DNA of 64,000 bases from Symbiodinium natans. Taxonomy: Eukaryota > Sar > Dinophyceae > Suessiales > Symbiodiniaceae. Both the position numbers and the translations under genes were made by a program. The stretch lies in NCBI GenBank assembly GCA_905221605.1, contig CAJNDS010002270.1, positions 248,001 to 312,000 on the forward strand. The letters are read 5' to 3'. The first letter of the stretch is position 1. Every line of letters starts with the position of its first letter. Shown piece after piece: positions 1-9,883 of this stretch. Below the pieces are notes generated by a model, which saw only the letters and a list, made by a program, of their open reading frames with translations, was not told the origin of the DNA and searched no databases.

Positions 1-138
1 GGCTGGGCACGTTGTGGAATGTGGTCTGGTGCCCAGCTGCCCAGACCTCCCCAAGCCGCAGACCCCTTACACTCAAGATCGACCCTTAGGGTTTAGGGTT
101 TAGGGTTTAGGGTTTAGGGCAGCGTGCTAGTGTTTCAG

Positions 139-167
139 CTGCTGTGCATTTGGTGGCCGACGATTGG
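139..167 (+). CDS. Small exon, unknown protein
   Basis: A good acceptor (GTGTTTCAG) precedes a short open segment reading AVHLVADDW. A GTTAG donor follows directly and leads into G-rich repeats. Only nine codons, so the call rests on splice context and codon character. No family recognised. Confidence 0.35.
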
Positions 168-930
168 GTTAGAAGGGCTTAGAGGTGTAGTTTCTAGGGG
201 TTTAGGAGTCTAGTGAGTTCAGTCGTAAGGGCTTTGGGGTGTGTCTGTTGAAGGGTTTTTGGGTTTAGAGCCGGGGTTTGAGTTTCTACTGTTCCGGGCC
301 TTTGTTCAGTTTCAGAGCTGGGTTGTCGAATCAAGAAACCTATCGGTCCTAAAGCCCCCAAAAGGTTGCTCGTACTGGGTAGGCCTTAAACCCTAAACCC
401 TAAACCTCCCTTGGGTTTTGCTTACTTTCCCCTCTGACGTTCAAGAGGATGAAAAGTTCGTAACTTCTTCGGAGGGTTTACAGGGCCAGCCTCCGTATAG
501 GGTTTACGGCTTAGAGTCCTTGTGTCTGCGCCGGTCTAAGCGTAAGTACACGGGCCCTTAATGTAGTTCCTTAGTATGGGCCCTTAGTTTGTACAGGGTA
601 CATAAAGGGGTATATAGGGGGTCCCCTCTAAAGGGCACAGACTAAGGGACCATGCAACTACCCCAAGAGCCGAAGGAGGGTTTAGGGTATAGGGTTTAGG
701 GTTTAGGGTTTAGGGTTTAGGGTTAACTTTAGGGCTAGGGTTGAGGGTCCGATGACCTCTAAGTTGATCAGTCCATAAAGCGTGGCTTCAGGAAGTTTCG
801 GGTTTAGATGTTGGGTTTAGGGTCTAGGGCCCTGACAGCCACAGTCTGTATACCATATAAATATTTTTGTATATATATATATGTATATATATGGTGTATA
901 TATATATATATATATATATCTAGATTCACT

Positions 931-1030
931 ATTTGGCTTAAGAACCACCAGAAGAATGAAGGATAATAATCCCGCTTGTGCCCTTGTAAGGAAGTATGAT
1001 TTTGTTCTTGGGGGGGTGTTCTTAAGCAAA
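931..1030. mobile_element. Inverted-repeat element, CTTAAGAAC family (copy 1)
   Basis: Left end ATTTGGCTTAAGAACCACC and right end GTTCTTAAGCAAA are complementary. The interior is short and AT-richer than its surroundings. An AT microsatellite flanks the left side. Confidence 0.6.
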
Positions 1031-1366
1031 CCGGAGACCGCCAGCTCAACTGCTTTCTGGAGCAAGACAGTCCTGCTAAAAACCACTAACCCTTTAAAGG
1101 GTCTTGGATCTTGGGTACCCCCCCCCCCCCCCCCCCACACCAAAAAAAAAAATGTACTCGGAGCCAAGGCCAAGAGAGACCATGCGCTCATCAGCACCAT
1201 GTTCTACCATGAGACGTTCACAAGGCCAGGGTTTAGGGTTTAGGGTTTAGGGTTTGGGGTTTGGGGTTTGGGGCTTGGGGTTTGGGGTTTAGGGTTTAGG
1301 GTTTAGGGTTTAAGGTTTAGGGTTTAGGGTTTAGGGATTCCAAAACCCTCCATTCCCCTTTCGAAG

Positions 1367-1444
1367 GCCGCAGCGATTGCAGTGCTTCATCGCCCTCTTG
1401 ACGGGCCTGCTGGCAGTCAACGCGGCCATGGACTTGGCTCCAGG
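1367..1444 (+). CDS. Exon with a hydrophobic segment, unknown protein
   Basis: The acceptor TTCGAAG|G fits the AG|G rule. One frame reads PQRLQCFIALLTGLLAVNAA then MDLAP, a plausible membrane-spanning helix. A second frame (AAAIAVLHRPLDG) is also open. The exon probably ends at a GA- or GT-type donor near 1445. No family recognised. Confidence 0.4.
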
Positions 1445-1557
1445 GATTCGGGCCTTTGGGGGTTTGGGGTATAGGGTTCAGGGTTTAGGGTGTGGGGTTT
1501 ATAGGGTTTAGGGTTTAGGGCTTCGCACTTCGTTATTTTGCCGTTCTCTTGTAAACT

Positions 1558-1688
1558 GCTATTTGCTGAACAACCCCCCCCACCCCCCCAAAAAAAGAAA
1601 GTTATCAACAACAAAAACAACATATTCCTGCATGGACAAAATCGGGATTGTTGTCTTTCGGATTTTTGTAGTGTTCTTAAGCAAATAG
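1558..1688. mobile_element. Inverted-repeat element, CTTAAGAAC family (copy 2)
   Basis: Left end CTATTTGCTGAACAACCCCC is followed by C and A tracts; right end GTTCTTAAGCAAATAG. About 131 bp. Same layout as the copy at 4711, with homopolymer C/A next to the left terminus. Confidence 0.65.
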
Positions 1689-1726
1689 CTAGTATAAACA
1701 AAGCGAGCACCCTTTGTATTCCTAGG

Positions 1727-1756
1727 TTCCGCAGCTTTCCACCCCGCACCTAGCCA
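1727..1756 (+). CDS. Small exon after a strong acceptor
   Basis: The acceptor TTGTATTCCTAG|G is followed by VPQLSTPHLA and a possible GC donor. The same 18-bp acceptor region (CCTTTGTATTCCTAGGTT) recurs near 44780, suggesting a shared repeat-derived intron end. Confidence 0.3.
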
Positions 1757-1850
1757 GCAAGCACCAAAACAAAAACGTAAACTCCAAACCCGAAACCCTA
1801 GATCCTAAACTCCCCAAACCCTAAACCAGCCCAGACCCGGGACTTCCCAG

Positions 1851-1893
1851 GCAGTTCATAGTCATCCTGGCACGATCCAGGAAGCCAAGGACG
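1851..1893 (+). CDS. Small exon, unknown protein
   Basis: The acceptor ACTTCCCAG|G is followed by the frame AVHSHPGTIQEAKDG. The donor G|GTTTTTT leads into TTTAGGG repeats. A C-rich array lies upstream and a G-rich array downstream, the common pattern in this window. Confidence 0.5.
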
Positions 1894-1929
1894 GTTTTTT
1901 GGGTTTCAGGGCTAAGGCTTGGGTTTGAG

Positions 1930-2018
1930 GTTTAGGGTTTAGGGTTTAGGGTTTAGGGTTTAGGGTTTAGGGTTTAGGGTTTAGGGTTTAGGGTTTAGGG
2001 TTTAGGGTTTAGGGTTTG
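1930..2018 (+). repeat. TTTAGGG array
   Basis: About twelve tandem, nearly perfect TTTAGGG units, G-rich strand on +. It follows the exon ending at 1893 and probably lies in that intron. Confidence 0.95.
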
Positions 2019-2190
2019 TTTATAGGGTTTGGGAATATAGTCTTACAAAATACCTTATTCCGTGCTACAGGTCTGTGGCTTAGGGTTCCTTCTAGGTACG
2101 AAAGTTTACGGCTTAGGGCCTTGGGCTTAGGTGTGGGTTTAGGTTTGCGGGTTGTGCTTCTAGAGTTTTTGCTTTGTTTTTCTCTCCCAG

Positions 2191-2223
2191 GGAGTGCAGC
2201 GCCCGCGGGAGCTGGAGAGCTGA
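2191..2223 (+). CDS. Terminal exon candidate
   Basis: A strong polypyrimidine acceptor (TTTTTCTCTCCCAG|G) precedes GVQRPRELES and a TGA stop. An alternative frame (ECSARGSWRAE) runs on into the repeats. The acceptor is one of the best in the window; the frame is uncertain. Confidence 0.4.
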   Translation, partial: GVQRPRELES

Positions 2224-2261
2224 GATTTTGGAGTTTGGGTTTCGGGTTTCGGGTTTGGGGG

Positions 2262-2356
2262 GTTTAGGGTTTAGGGTTTAGGGTTTAGGGTTTAGGGTTT
2301 AGGGTTTAGGGTTTAGGGTTTAGGGTTTAGGGTTTAGGGTTTAGGGTTTAGGGTTA
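2262..2356 (+). repeat. TTTAGGG array
   Basis: About thirteen tandem TTTAGGG units, G-rich strand on +, between the exon candidates at 2191 and 2386. Confidence 0.95.
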
Positions 2357-2385
2357 GGCGGTTTGCTCTTAGCCCTCCTGTTCAG

Positions 2386-2451
2386 ATGGCGGACAGTAGC
2401 CAGGGATTTCCTGAGAGCAACACCTCAATAGCGAGGGCTTTCTGCTCCTGA
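2386..2451 (+). CDS. Terminal exon with stop, unknown protein
   Basis: The acceptor CTCCTGTTCAG is followed immediately by ATG and an open frame (MADSSQGFPESNTSIARAF then CS) ending in TGA. It could be a terminal exon, or a very small 21-residue reading frame starting at the ATG. No family recognised. Confidence 0.45.
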   Translation: MADSSQGFPESNTSIARAFCS

Positions 2452-2722
2452 GTTGCTCACCTGTGAGTTTGGTCTGCGGGAGAGGACCCTATAGGCTTGT
2501 AAGTTGTAAGAGATCTAAACCGTACATCCTAAACCCCAAACCCTAAACCCCAAGGCCCCAACCCTAGACTCGCGAGCCTGAAGCCTTTCCCTCGAAGTAA
2601 TGTAGGGGAAGGGGGATCAGGATCTCCACTCGAGCCCCCCTTCACGCTAGGGTTTTGGGTTTAGGGTTTAGGGTTTAGGGTGAGAGGCTAGGTTGTCGGG
2701 TGTAGGGTGAGAAGAAATCAAG

Positions 2723-2836
2723 GAGTTCATCATCACCGGCCTACTCTCCGGCTTACTCGTGTTCCCGGTGTTCTGCGGGCTCGTGATGATGCGCGGGCCC
2801 CTACAACAAGGGGCCCTAAACGCAAAACCCGAGTAA
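2723..2836 (+). CDS. Exon with a hydrophobic segment, possible C-terminus
   Basis: After AATCAAG|G the frame reads EFIITGLLSGLLVFPVFCGL, then VMMRGP and more polar residues, ending in TAA. This looks like a single membrane helix near a C-terminus. The frame may leave the exon earlier at a GC donor after VMM. No family recognised. Confidence 0.5.
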   Translation, partial: EFIITGLLSGLLVFPVFCGLVMMRGPLQQGALNAKPE

Positions 2837-2876
2837 GGTGCAAAGTTGTAAGGGGAAGATATTTTCCCTGAAGCCC

Positions 2877-2962
2877 TAAACCCTAAACACTAAACCCTAA
2901 ACCCGAAACCCTAAACCCTAAACCCTAAACCCTAAACCCTAAACCCTAAACCCTAAACCCTA
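2877..2962 (-). repeat. CCCTAAA array
   Basis: Tandem CCCTAAA with a few variant units. It directly precedes the acceptor of the exon at 3015. Confidence 0.9.
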
Positions 2963-3014
2963 CATGGTTTTTCTCTCTGCTTGTCGACGTGCGCATCCTG
3001 TTTTCCTCTTGCAG

Positions 3015-3050
3015 GATTAGCTGCAGTCATGGCTTTTTCGGCAGGACAAG
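3015..3050 (+). CDS. Small exon, unknown protein
   Basis: The acceptor TTCCTCTTGCAG|G is followed by LAAVMAFSAGQ and a canonical AAG|GTGCTT donor. Borders are clear but the piece is only 36 bp. Confidence 0.55.
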
Positions 3051-3313
3051 GTGCTTATAGTTTAGGGCTTCGGGGAATGTGGTGTTTAGGGTTTTGGGTT
3101 TTGGGATTTAGGGTTTAGGGTTTAGGGTTTACGGTTTAGTAGGCTTTTATGGGGTCGAGGGGGAGGTTATGGGGTCTGCTGGGTTATGGAGCTTTAAGGT
3201 TTCGGGTTTTTGTGGTTTGATGAGGCGCATGGGGTTTATGGAGTTTGGGGTTGAGGGGCCTGAAGGCGACCGTTTTGGGATTTAGGGTTTCGGGTTTAGG
3301 GTTTAGGGTTTAG

Positions 3314-3398
3314 GCCCTGGCTGGCCGAGGTTCAACCTTCGCCCGGCGCAGGTGAAGAAGCGGCTGATCAAGAGGGCTCCGCCCTCAGGGACTCCTAG
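3314..3398 (+). CDS. Exon, possible C-terminus, frame ambiguous
   Basis: The acceptor TTTAG|G lies in the repeat. One frame reads PWLAEVQPSPGAGEEAADQE then GSALRDS and TAG. An alternative smaller exon starts at the internal GGCGCAG|G and reads VKKRLIKRAPPSG. Both have acceptable borders. Confidence 0.4.
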
Positions 3399-3726
3399 GG
3401 TTCTGGCGGGTTCAGGGTTTAGGGTTTAGGGTGTAGTCTTTAGGGTTTAGGGTTTAGGGTGTAGGGTGTAGGGTTGAGGGTTGAGGGTTGAGGGTTGAGG
3501 GTTTTATTCTGGGGTTCAGGGTTGAGGCCCTTGAGTTAGGGTTTAGGCTTATGTTCTGCTGTCGGTCTTGCCTGGGCAATCCCAGAAAGGCCTCAACCCT
3601 GAACCCTGATCCCAAAGCCCCCAACGTCGTGAAGGGTTTAGGGTTTAGGGTGTAGGGTTTTAGGGTGTAGGGTTTTAGGGTGTAGGGTTTAGGGTTTAGT
3701 CTTTAGGGTTTAGGGTTTAGGTTTAG

Positions 3727-3825
3727 GGTTTCCAAGATCAAGAGGCTTACTCCACCAAAGAGATCGACAAGCTCAACGAGCAGCGGCAGCGCTTGGCCAA
3801 CCAGTCGTCTGCGGCTCAGGGCTGA
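3727..3825 (+). CDS. Terminal exon, charged helical C-terminus
   Basis: After TTTAG|G the frame reads GFQDQEAYSTKEIDKLNEQR then QRLANQSSAAQG and TGA. The Glu/Lys/Gln-rich stretch looks like an amphipathic helix. Natural amino-acid composition and an in-frame stop make this one of the better calls. Family unknown. Confidence 0.55.
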   Translation, partial: GFQDQEAYSTKEIDKLNEQRQRLANQSSAAQG

Positions 3826-4052
3826 CATGTAAGCCCGAAACCCTAAACCCTAAACCCGAAACATCCTAGAAATTAAAAGCCTGGACCTCCAAACGGACCC
3901 CAAAAATAATAATCCTCAATGGAAGCTCACCCCTAAACCAAAACCGTTAACCCCGAAACCACAAACCCTAGACCCTGAACCCTGTACCCTAAACCCTAAA
4001 CCCCAAACCCCAAAACCCTAAACCCCCAAACCCCTAAACCCTGAACCCCGAA

Positions 4053-4117
4053 CCCTAAACCCTAAACCCTAAACCCTAAACCCTAAACCCTAAACCCTAA
4101 ACCCTAAACCCTAAACC
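4053..4117 (-). repeat. CCCTAAA array
   Basis: About nine tandem CCCTAAA units immediately before the acceptor CTACCCAG of the next exon. Confidence 0.95.
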
Positions 4118-4126
4118 CCTACCCAG

Positions 4127-4185
4127 GACCATGCTTCCGCCTCCGGGCTACATGGCCGGAAGCCCAAGGACTGAGGCCTTCAGCG
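4127..4185 (+). CDS. Small Pro-rich exon bracketed by opposite telomeric arrays
   Basis: The acceptor CTACCCAG|G sits at the end of a CCCTAAA array. The frame reads TMLPPPGYMAGSPRTEAFSG, and the donor G|GTTTAGGG opens the next intron. A clean example of an exon with C-rich repeat before and G-rich repeat after. Confidence 0.55.
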
Positions 4186-4337
4186 GTTTAGGGTTCAACT
4201 GGGCTTTGGAGTGCTATACTTTAATTCTTTTTTGGATCTGGGTTCCCATTATAGCTTCCCATTATAGCTACTTATACCTAAAAAGTATATACCTTTTTTT
4301 CCAGGGTCTACTCCAAAGCTAAGTCAAGGTTAAGGGC

Positions 4338-4339
<2 letters not shown>

Positions 4340-4371
<32 letters not shown>
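4340..4371 (+). repeat. Poly-G run
   Basis: About 32 consecutive G. It follows a short AT-rich stretch inside a presumed intron. Long G runs are prone to length errors in sequencing. Confidence 0.9.
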
Positions 4372-4655
4372 CTGAGCCTTTACCCTAGGGGTCCCTGCAC
4401 CTCATTCTGATATACTTGGGCCCCAAAATCCCTACATAAGAGGCACTTTATGGCCCAAGTATTCCCCTATTTAGGTACCTGGGCCCGTAAGGTAAGCCGT
4501 TAAGCCTTAACCCAACACTCTCCATCTAAGCTGGCTCCAAAAATACCGGAGATCTTCAGGGCTTAGGGTTTAGGGTTTAGGGTTTAGGGTTTAGGGTTTA
4601 GGGTTTAGGGTTTAGGGCTTCAGCCTGCGGAGGAAGTCTTTTTCTTGCTGTGCAG

Positions 4656-4682
4656 CTGTGGGAGCGTCCACCATCAAATTTT
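4656..4682 (+). CDS. Micro-exon candidate
   Basis: A strong acceptor (TTTTTCTTGCTGTGCAG) is followed by LWERPPSNF and a GTGTAA donor. Nine codons only. Confidence 0.35.
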
Positions 4683-4710
4683 GTGTAACCCTGGACTTGA
4701 TTGAGACTTC

Positions 4711-4829
4711 CTACCATTTGCTTAAGAACCTCCCAAAATTAAAAGATGCTGATCCCTATGTTTCCCTTTTGAAGAAGATGTTGTTTTTTTTTTTTTTTGG
4801 GGGGGGGGGTGTTCTTAAGCAAATAGTAG
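4711..4829. mobile_element. Inverted-repeat element, CTTAAGAAC family (copy 3)
   Basis: The ends are complementary: CTACCATTTGCTTAAGAACC on the left and GTTCTTAAGCAAATAGTAG on the right. Poly-T/poly-G tracts lie just inside the right end. The 119-bp length without coding potential fits a MITE-like element. Other copies are near 931, 1558, 13022 and 29252. Confidence 0.7.
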
Positions 4830-5021
4830 CTTCAGCGTATAGGCGGCAAAGGGCTTGCAGGTATACATGCGGCTAGGGGTGGGGTGGGCTGGAGGTGGGG
4901 CGGTGGGTTCTGTGGGTGGCGGTGGGCGCGGAAGAGCCCTCATGCTGCGTGGCTAGGGTTTGGGTTTACTTTGAGTAAAGCGCCAGAGGTACATGTAGAC
5001 TTTGCGACAGGCGGTGAACTT

Positions 5022-5069
5022 TAAGAGCACCCCCCCCCCCCCAAAAAAAAAAAAAACAAGGTGCTCTTA
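5022..5069. repeat. Hairpin with C and A tracts
   Basis: Perfect 10-bp arms TAAGAGCACC / GGTGCTCTTA enclose a run of C and then A. The right arm continues into a dispersed sequence ending CTGGGCTACCAAG that is also found near 18170 and 56975. Confidence 0.6.
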
Positions 5070-5523
5070 TGATAACCTGATTTCTGGGCTACCAAGTTCA
5101 AGTACGGTAAAACCAACACCGGCAAAACCTAAACATGCCCGAGGGCCCGAGGATGTTCTGTCTCAAACCTTATTTCCAGTGCCCAAGCTCTTTTCCCGGA
5201 ATCCCAGTTTGTAAGGCAGAACCCTCAGCCGTAAGCCCGAAAACCAAATCGTAGGAAGAAGCCAAGCAGACTAAAATCTCAAGGCCCGACACACCCCCAA
5301 AACTCCAAACCCTCAAGCCCTCCCAGAGGGTTCAGGGTTTAAGGTTTAGGGTTTAGGGTTTAGGGTTTAGGGTCCCAAAACCTCCAACGCGCCCGTTCTC
5401 ACACACCTGAGCCCCCAAATCCTCAAACCCGAAACCGCAAAACCCCAAACCCGATCATCCTTCAAATCCTGAAACCCTAAACCCTAAACCCTAAACCCTA
5501 CAGAACCATGGAGCTACCCTAAG

Positions 5524-5614
5524 AAGCAGTGAGGCCAACCCGCCTCCTCTGTCCAACCCGCCCGGCGCAACCACGCTGCTGAGCCTGCCAGTACCCCAGA
5601 GCCGTCCGCGCAGG
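5524..5614 (+). CDS. Pro/Ser-rich exon, unknown protein
   Basis: Acceptor CCCTAAG; frame SSEANPPPLSNPPGATTLLS then LPVPQSRPR; donor G|GTTTATAG, followed by G-rich repeats. Low-complexity Pro-rich composition resembles exons at 17046, 27105 and 56619. Confidence 0.5.
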
Positions 5615-6021
5615 GTTTATAGCGTTTAGGGTTTTAGGGTTTAGGGTTTTGGGTTTAGGGTTTAGGTTTAGGGTTAGGGTTTAGGGTGCAGGGTGTAGGG
5701 TTTAGGGTTTGGGTTTATGGGTATCAGAAAGTGTGTATCAAGGGATTCAAGGCGGGATTCGTATAGGGGACTTCAGAAGTTATCTAGGGGCTACTTGATT
5801 TTATAGGGACGATACAAGGTATATATAGGGCTTGTATAGGGGAATCAGACTGAAGGTCCCTCCTAGGGGTCCCGCCTTATACCCCTTAAGTCCAGGTATG
5901 GATTTTATAAGTTAGGGTTTAGGGTTTAGGGTTTAGGATTTGGGGTTTAGGGTTTAGGGTTTAGGGTTTAGGGTTTAGGGTTTTGCTTCGACCTGGCTTT
6001 TGAGGGTACCTTTGCCAGCAG

Positions 6022-6049
6022 AGCTCTTGTACTTCCATCGCCAGTTCAG
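6022..6049 (+). CDS. Micro-exon candidate
   Basis: Acceptor TTTGCCAGCAG, frame LLYFHRQFR, canonical donor CAG|GTACCA. Short but with good splice sites. Confidence 0.4.
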
Positions 6050-6139
6050 GTACCAACAATTCACCTCTCATGCGGGTTTAGGGTAGGGTTTAGGGTTTAG
6101 GGTTTAGGGTTTAGGGTTTAGGGTTTAGGGTTTAGGGTA

Positions 6140-6600
6140 GGGCTCATGCAATATGATTACTGACTTCGGGCTCGCTAGAAATCCAAGATCTTCCGCTTCC
6201 ATCCCCAAACCCCTACAAAGACACCACACTTTCCCTGACTTTGAGAAGAAGCCAATGTGGTAATCGGAATATTGCCGTATGATTTACTACGTTTACTACT
6301 TTTGCGTGCCTCATTGAAGAACTTCTTGGGCGCGAGAATGACAGAATATTAACAAAGTGAAGAGAAGAATAACACCAAATACGAAAGGAGCGCTCAATCT
6401 TTCACTCGTTGGTTTCTTGTAAAGAGCCAGAAGCAAATTACCTGCATGAATCTTGTATCCTTCATTCGTTTATTCAATACGGGCGTTTAACGAAACTGCT
6501 ACAAAGCGATCGTCCCAAAGTGGCAACTGAGGACTAGTTGAGTTAAGTTCAAGCTCCTTTAAGCAAACCTGTAAGCTTAGCACAACCAACCCCTAATCTT
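6140..6600. other. Unique sequence without recognised gene
   Basis: About 450 bp of non-repetitive, moderately AT-rich sequence with stops in all frames and no convincing splice-bounded frame. It may be intron or intergenic. No RNA gene recognised. Confidence 0.5.
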
Positions 6601-7214
6601 GAACCCTTCAAGGAGCCCACCCTAAACCCTAAAGCCCTAAACCCTAAGCTCTAATCCCTAAACCCTAAACCGTGAACATTAAACCCTAAACCCTAAACTC
6701 CGCCTCAAGCGGAGTTTCACGGGCCTCTCACATGGTCCCTTGCCTCCTCTAAAACGACTTAAGGGCTACCCTTGAAAGGGCCCAAATTAAGGGACCATGC
6801 AACTACCATAAGACTTGCCGGTCTTTGGGTTGCTGCTTCTTCTTCTCAGGACTGTTGGCTTGCTTAGAGTTTCGGGCTAAGGTCTTAGGGACTGGGGGCT
6901 TTTGCGTTGGGTTTTTGTTTGTTGGCGTGTTGGGTGCATATGGGGTGTTCTTTGTTGTTTGTGTGTTGTTGTCCTTTAATATCATGATCAGGGGCTTTAG
7001 ACTGTTCCTTGCCCAGAGGGTCCAGATACCCTCTCTTTATGGTTTGGGCCCAAAAAAGCCCTTGAGATTGTGGTTTGTTGGGGCCTAATACCATAAATAC
7101 AGGGTACTTGCACCCTCTGGGTTGTCCTTAAACCCTAAACCCTAAACCCTAAACCCTAAACCCTAAACGCTGAAGAGTTTCAGGGTTCCAGGTTGTGGCC
7201 TTGGTATAATCGAG

Positions 7215-7280
7215 GCCGGCGCCGCTGCCTTTGCCAGTGCTGCCTCCTGGGATGATCGGAACGCCCGGAGCCGAGCCGCG
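7215..7280 (+). CDS. Ala-rich exon, unknown protein
   Basis: The acceptor ATCGAG|G is followed by AGAAAFASAASWDDRNARSR then AA, with donor GTAGTT. The complementary strand is also open (RGSAPGVPIIPGGSTGKGSG), so strand is not certain; the + choice follows the AG|G rule and a similar exon at 7688. Confidence 0.45.
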
Positions 7281-7687
7281 GTAGTTTCAGGGTCTTTAGG
7301 GTTTTAGAGTTTTAGGGTTTGGGGTTCCGGGTTCTGGGTTTCGGGTGGAAGGGTTAAGAGCTTTTGGATGTTCATGGTTCACCCTCCATCCCAAACTGTA
7401 CGCTTGCATGTGATTAGGCCCGCTAGATAGGGTTTGGGTTTGGGGCTGCCCCGAAAACCTCTTCCCGAAACCCGAGCCCCCTATGCCCCAAACCCAAGCC
7501 CCGAAAGCCAGTAGCAAACCGCTGCTGTTTGCAGAGGCCCCTCGCTCTCTGGACCCCCAAAACCCTAAACCCAAAAACCCTAAACTCCAAACCCTAAGCC
7601 CTAAACCCTAAGCCCTAAACCCTAAGCCCTAAACCCTAAACCCTAAACCTAAACCCTAAACCCTAAACCCTAAACCCCCAAACCGAG

Positions 7688-7764
7688 GCAGCAGCACTTG
7701 CAGCTGCCGCCATCCCAGGGGTTGGGGGCGAACCTTGCGCTCCCCGCTGTGCCAGGGACACCGG
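7688..7764 (+). CDS. Ala/Cys-containing exon, unknown protein
   Basis: Acceptor ACCGAG|G, frame AAALAAAAIPGVGGEPCAPR then CARDTG, donor GG|GTAGGG leading into a long TTTAGGG array. A C-rich array precedes it. Confidence 0.5.
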
Positions 7765-7766
7765 GT

Positions 7767-7940
7767 AGGGGTTTAGGGTTTAGGTTTAGGGTTTAGGGTT
7801 TAGGGTTTAGGGTTTAGGGTTTAGGGTTTAGGGTTTAGGGTTTAGGGTTTAGGGTTTAGGGTTTAGGGTTTAGGGTTTAGGGTTTAGGGTTTAGGGTTTA
7901 GGGTTTAGGGTTTAGGGTTTAGGGTTTAGGGTTTAGGGTT
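7767..7940 (+). repeat. Long TTTAGGG array
   Basis: About 25 tandem TTTAGGG units with almost no variation, the longest homogeneous G-rich run in the first 10 kb. It starts at the donor of the exon ending at 7764. Confidence 0.95.
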
Positions 7941-8277
7941 ACTATAGGGTTTAGGGTTTCGGGTTTGGGGTTTAGGGTGTAGGGTTACTATAGGGTTGAG
8001 GGTTTTGGGTTTAAGGTTCAGGGTTGCGAGTTCAGGGTTTAGGGCTTAGGGTTTAGGGTTACTCGGGTTTGGGGGGGTTGAGGGCTTCTTATATAGGGTT
8101 TCAGGTTTTATGTGTTTAGGGTTCAGGGATTTGGAGGCTTGTTTACGGGTGAGGGGTTTTGGGCTTTGTTAGGGGTTCGGGGTTTAGGGACTCTAGGGTG
8201 TCAGAGTTTAGGGCCTTATCGTGCATGTAATTGACAAAGGGATTCGGGGTCTCGACGTGGGCTTTGTAAGGAATCAG

Positions 8278-8449
8278 TTGGGATGATCTTCCCCCTTTGT
8301 GCTAACTAGTCCTTAGTAGGGATTAGAGTACCCCTATGATAATCCCTTATAAGGACTATTATAATCCTTATAAGGACTATTATAATCCCTTATAAGGACT
8401 ACTATAATCCTTTATAAGGACCCTTAGTATAGGGGGGGGAACATCCCAA
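8278..8449. mobile_element. MITE-like element, TTGGGATG family (copy 1), 8-bp target duplication
   Basis: Ends TTGGGATG and CATCCCAA are complementary, followed inward by runs of C and G. The interior repeats TATAAGGACTATTATAATCC several times. Identical 8-bp flanks GGAATCAG (8270-8277 and 8450-8457) mark the target-site duplication. An 8-bp duplication is typical of hAT-superfamily elements; no transposase is present. Confidence 0.8.
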
Positions 8450-8884
8450 GGAATCAGGGTTGAGGGTTTATAGGGGTTGGGAGTTGGGAGCCTATTAGGA
8501 CTTGCGGTTGCTGCTCAAGGGCCTCTCAGGGCCTTTTGCCCCATCTCTGGAATTATGCTGGGGTTTAGGGTTTAGGGTTTAGGGTGTAGGGTTCAGGGCT
8601 TAGGGTGTTTTAGGGTTTTTGGTTTAGGTTTCTTTTTCTTAGGTTTCTGCAGAGAGTTGGACGTATACGTCACTCCCTAACTTGCACGCTTCTGCGGCGT
8701 GTCTTCTAGTCTAAACCCTGAACCCTAAACCACAAACCCTAAACCCTAAACCCTAAACCCAAAATCCCGAAGCCCTAGACCCAAAACCATAAACCGCAGA
8801 CCCTAAACCCTGAATCCCCAAACACTAATTAATCCCCACATAATAAACCCTGAACCCCAAACCCTAAACCGAACAATCTTGCAG

Positions 8885-8966
8885 GATGTCTGGTCGATTG
8901 CCGCTGCCGCCACCCCCAAAGTATCCTCCGCCGCCGAAGAACGCCGGAGCCCTCAGCAGCTTCACG
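8885..8966 (+). CDS. Exon, two open frames
   Basis: Acceptor AATCTTGCAG|G and donor CACG|GTTCTG are clear. Frame 1 reads DVWSIAAAATPKVSSAAEER; frame 2 starts at an ATG and is Pro-rich (MSGRLPLPPPPKYPPPPKNA). Which is used cannot be settled from this piece. Confidence 0.5.
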
Positions 8967-9389
8967 GTTCTGGGGGGTGTTTGGAGTTTAGGGTTTGGGT
9001 TTAGGGGTTTAGGGTTTAGGGTTTTAGGGTTTTAGGGTTTTAGGGCTTTAGGGTTTTAGGGTTTTAGGGTTTTAGGGTTTGGGGCTTAGGCGGTTTTAGG
9101 GCGAGGGGGTGGGAGGAGGTGGTTAGGGTTTAGGCTTTGGCATTTGGGGTTTAGGGTTTTCTATAATAGGGCTTGGGGGGGAAGCTCCACGCCGTTGTCG
9201 GGAGGGCTGAAGGTACGGCGGCTTTAACTATTACAGGGGGTTCGATAAGGAACAGGGTGGGTTAGAGTCAGCCGGTGGCGGAGAGCTGGGGATTGAGACC
9301 CAATCTAAGAACTCTCATCTTTAAGGGGGGTTGTTCGAAATCAAGGGACTCGTGGACCCCGAACCCTAAACCCTAAGCCGCGCTACCAG

Positions 9390-9436
9390 AAAGTACCCAT
9401 GGATAACGTCGATCCTCGCATGTACCCTACATCAAG
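9390..9436 (+). CDS. Small exon, unknown protein
   Basis: Acceptor CGCTACCAG, frame KVPMDNVDPRMYPTS, canonical donor CAAG|GTCCAG. The natural acidic/Pro composition supports it. Confidence 0.5.
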
Positions 9437-9786
9437 GTCCAGTCTGGCGTCTAGCCCCCCGAACCCTGGACCCTGCTACACATCTAAACCTCAAAGCTTC
9501 ACCCTGACCCTAAACTGCAAAGTCCGAAATAACCCCTAAACCCCTCACCATTACGATTGAGGCTTACAGGGTTCAGGGGTTTAGGGTTCCAAATTTTGGG
9601 CAAGTGTCGAGGGAAGTGAGTCGACGCCCAGGCAAGCACGGCCACACCTGCTGGCATGCTGTCCGACCCTCATGGGGGAGCGGGGCAGCTGCAAGCCAAA
9701 ACCCTATGACGGTTTAGGGTTCAGGGGGTTAGGGTTTAGGGGTTTAGGGTTTTAGGGTTTAGGGGATTCCTTCTAACGAGAGCTAG

Positions 9787-9883
9787 CCCGAAATGCACCT
9801 ACGAGATCTCGAGAGCATGACAAGGCTGCGAGCTCATGTGCCACTTGTGGACCGTGTTCATCCCACCCTACAGTCCACACTTC
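9787..9883 (+). CDS. Exon, unknown protein
   Basis: Acceptor GAGCTAG; frame PEMHLRDLESMTRLRAHVPL then VDRVHPTLQSTL; donor C|GTAGGG. Thirty-two codons without low complexity, with an in-frame stop just upstream of the acceptor. Confidence 0.55.

Noticed and set aside
7767-7940. True chromosome end or telomere
   Set aside because: Arrays this long occur mid-window in both orientations with exons on both sides, so they are interstitial.
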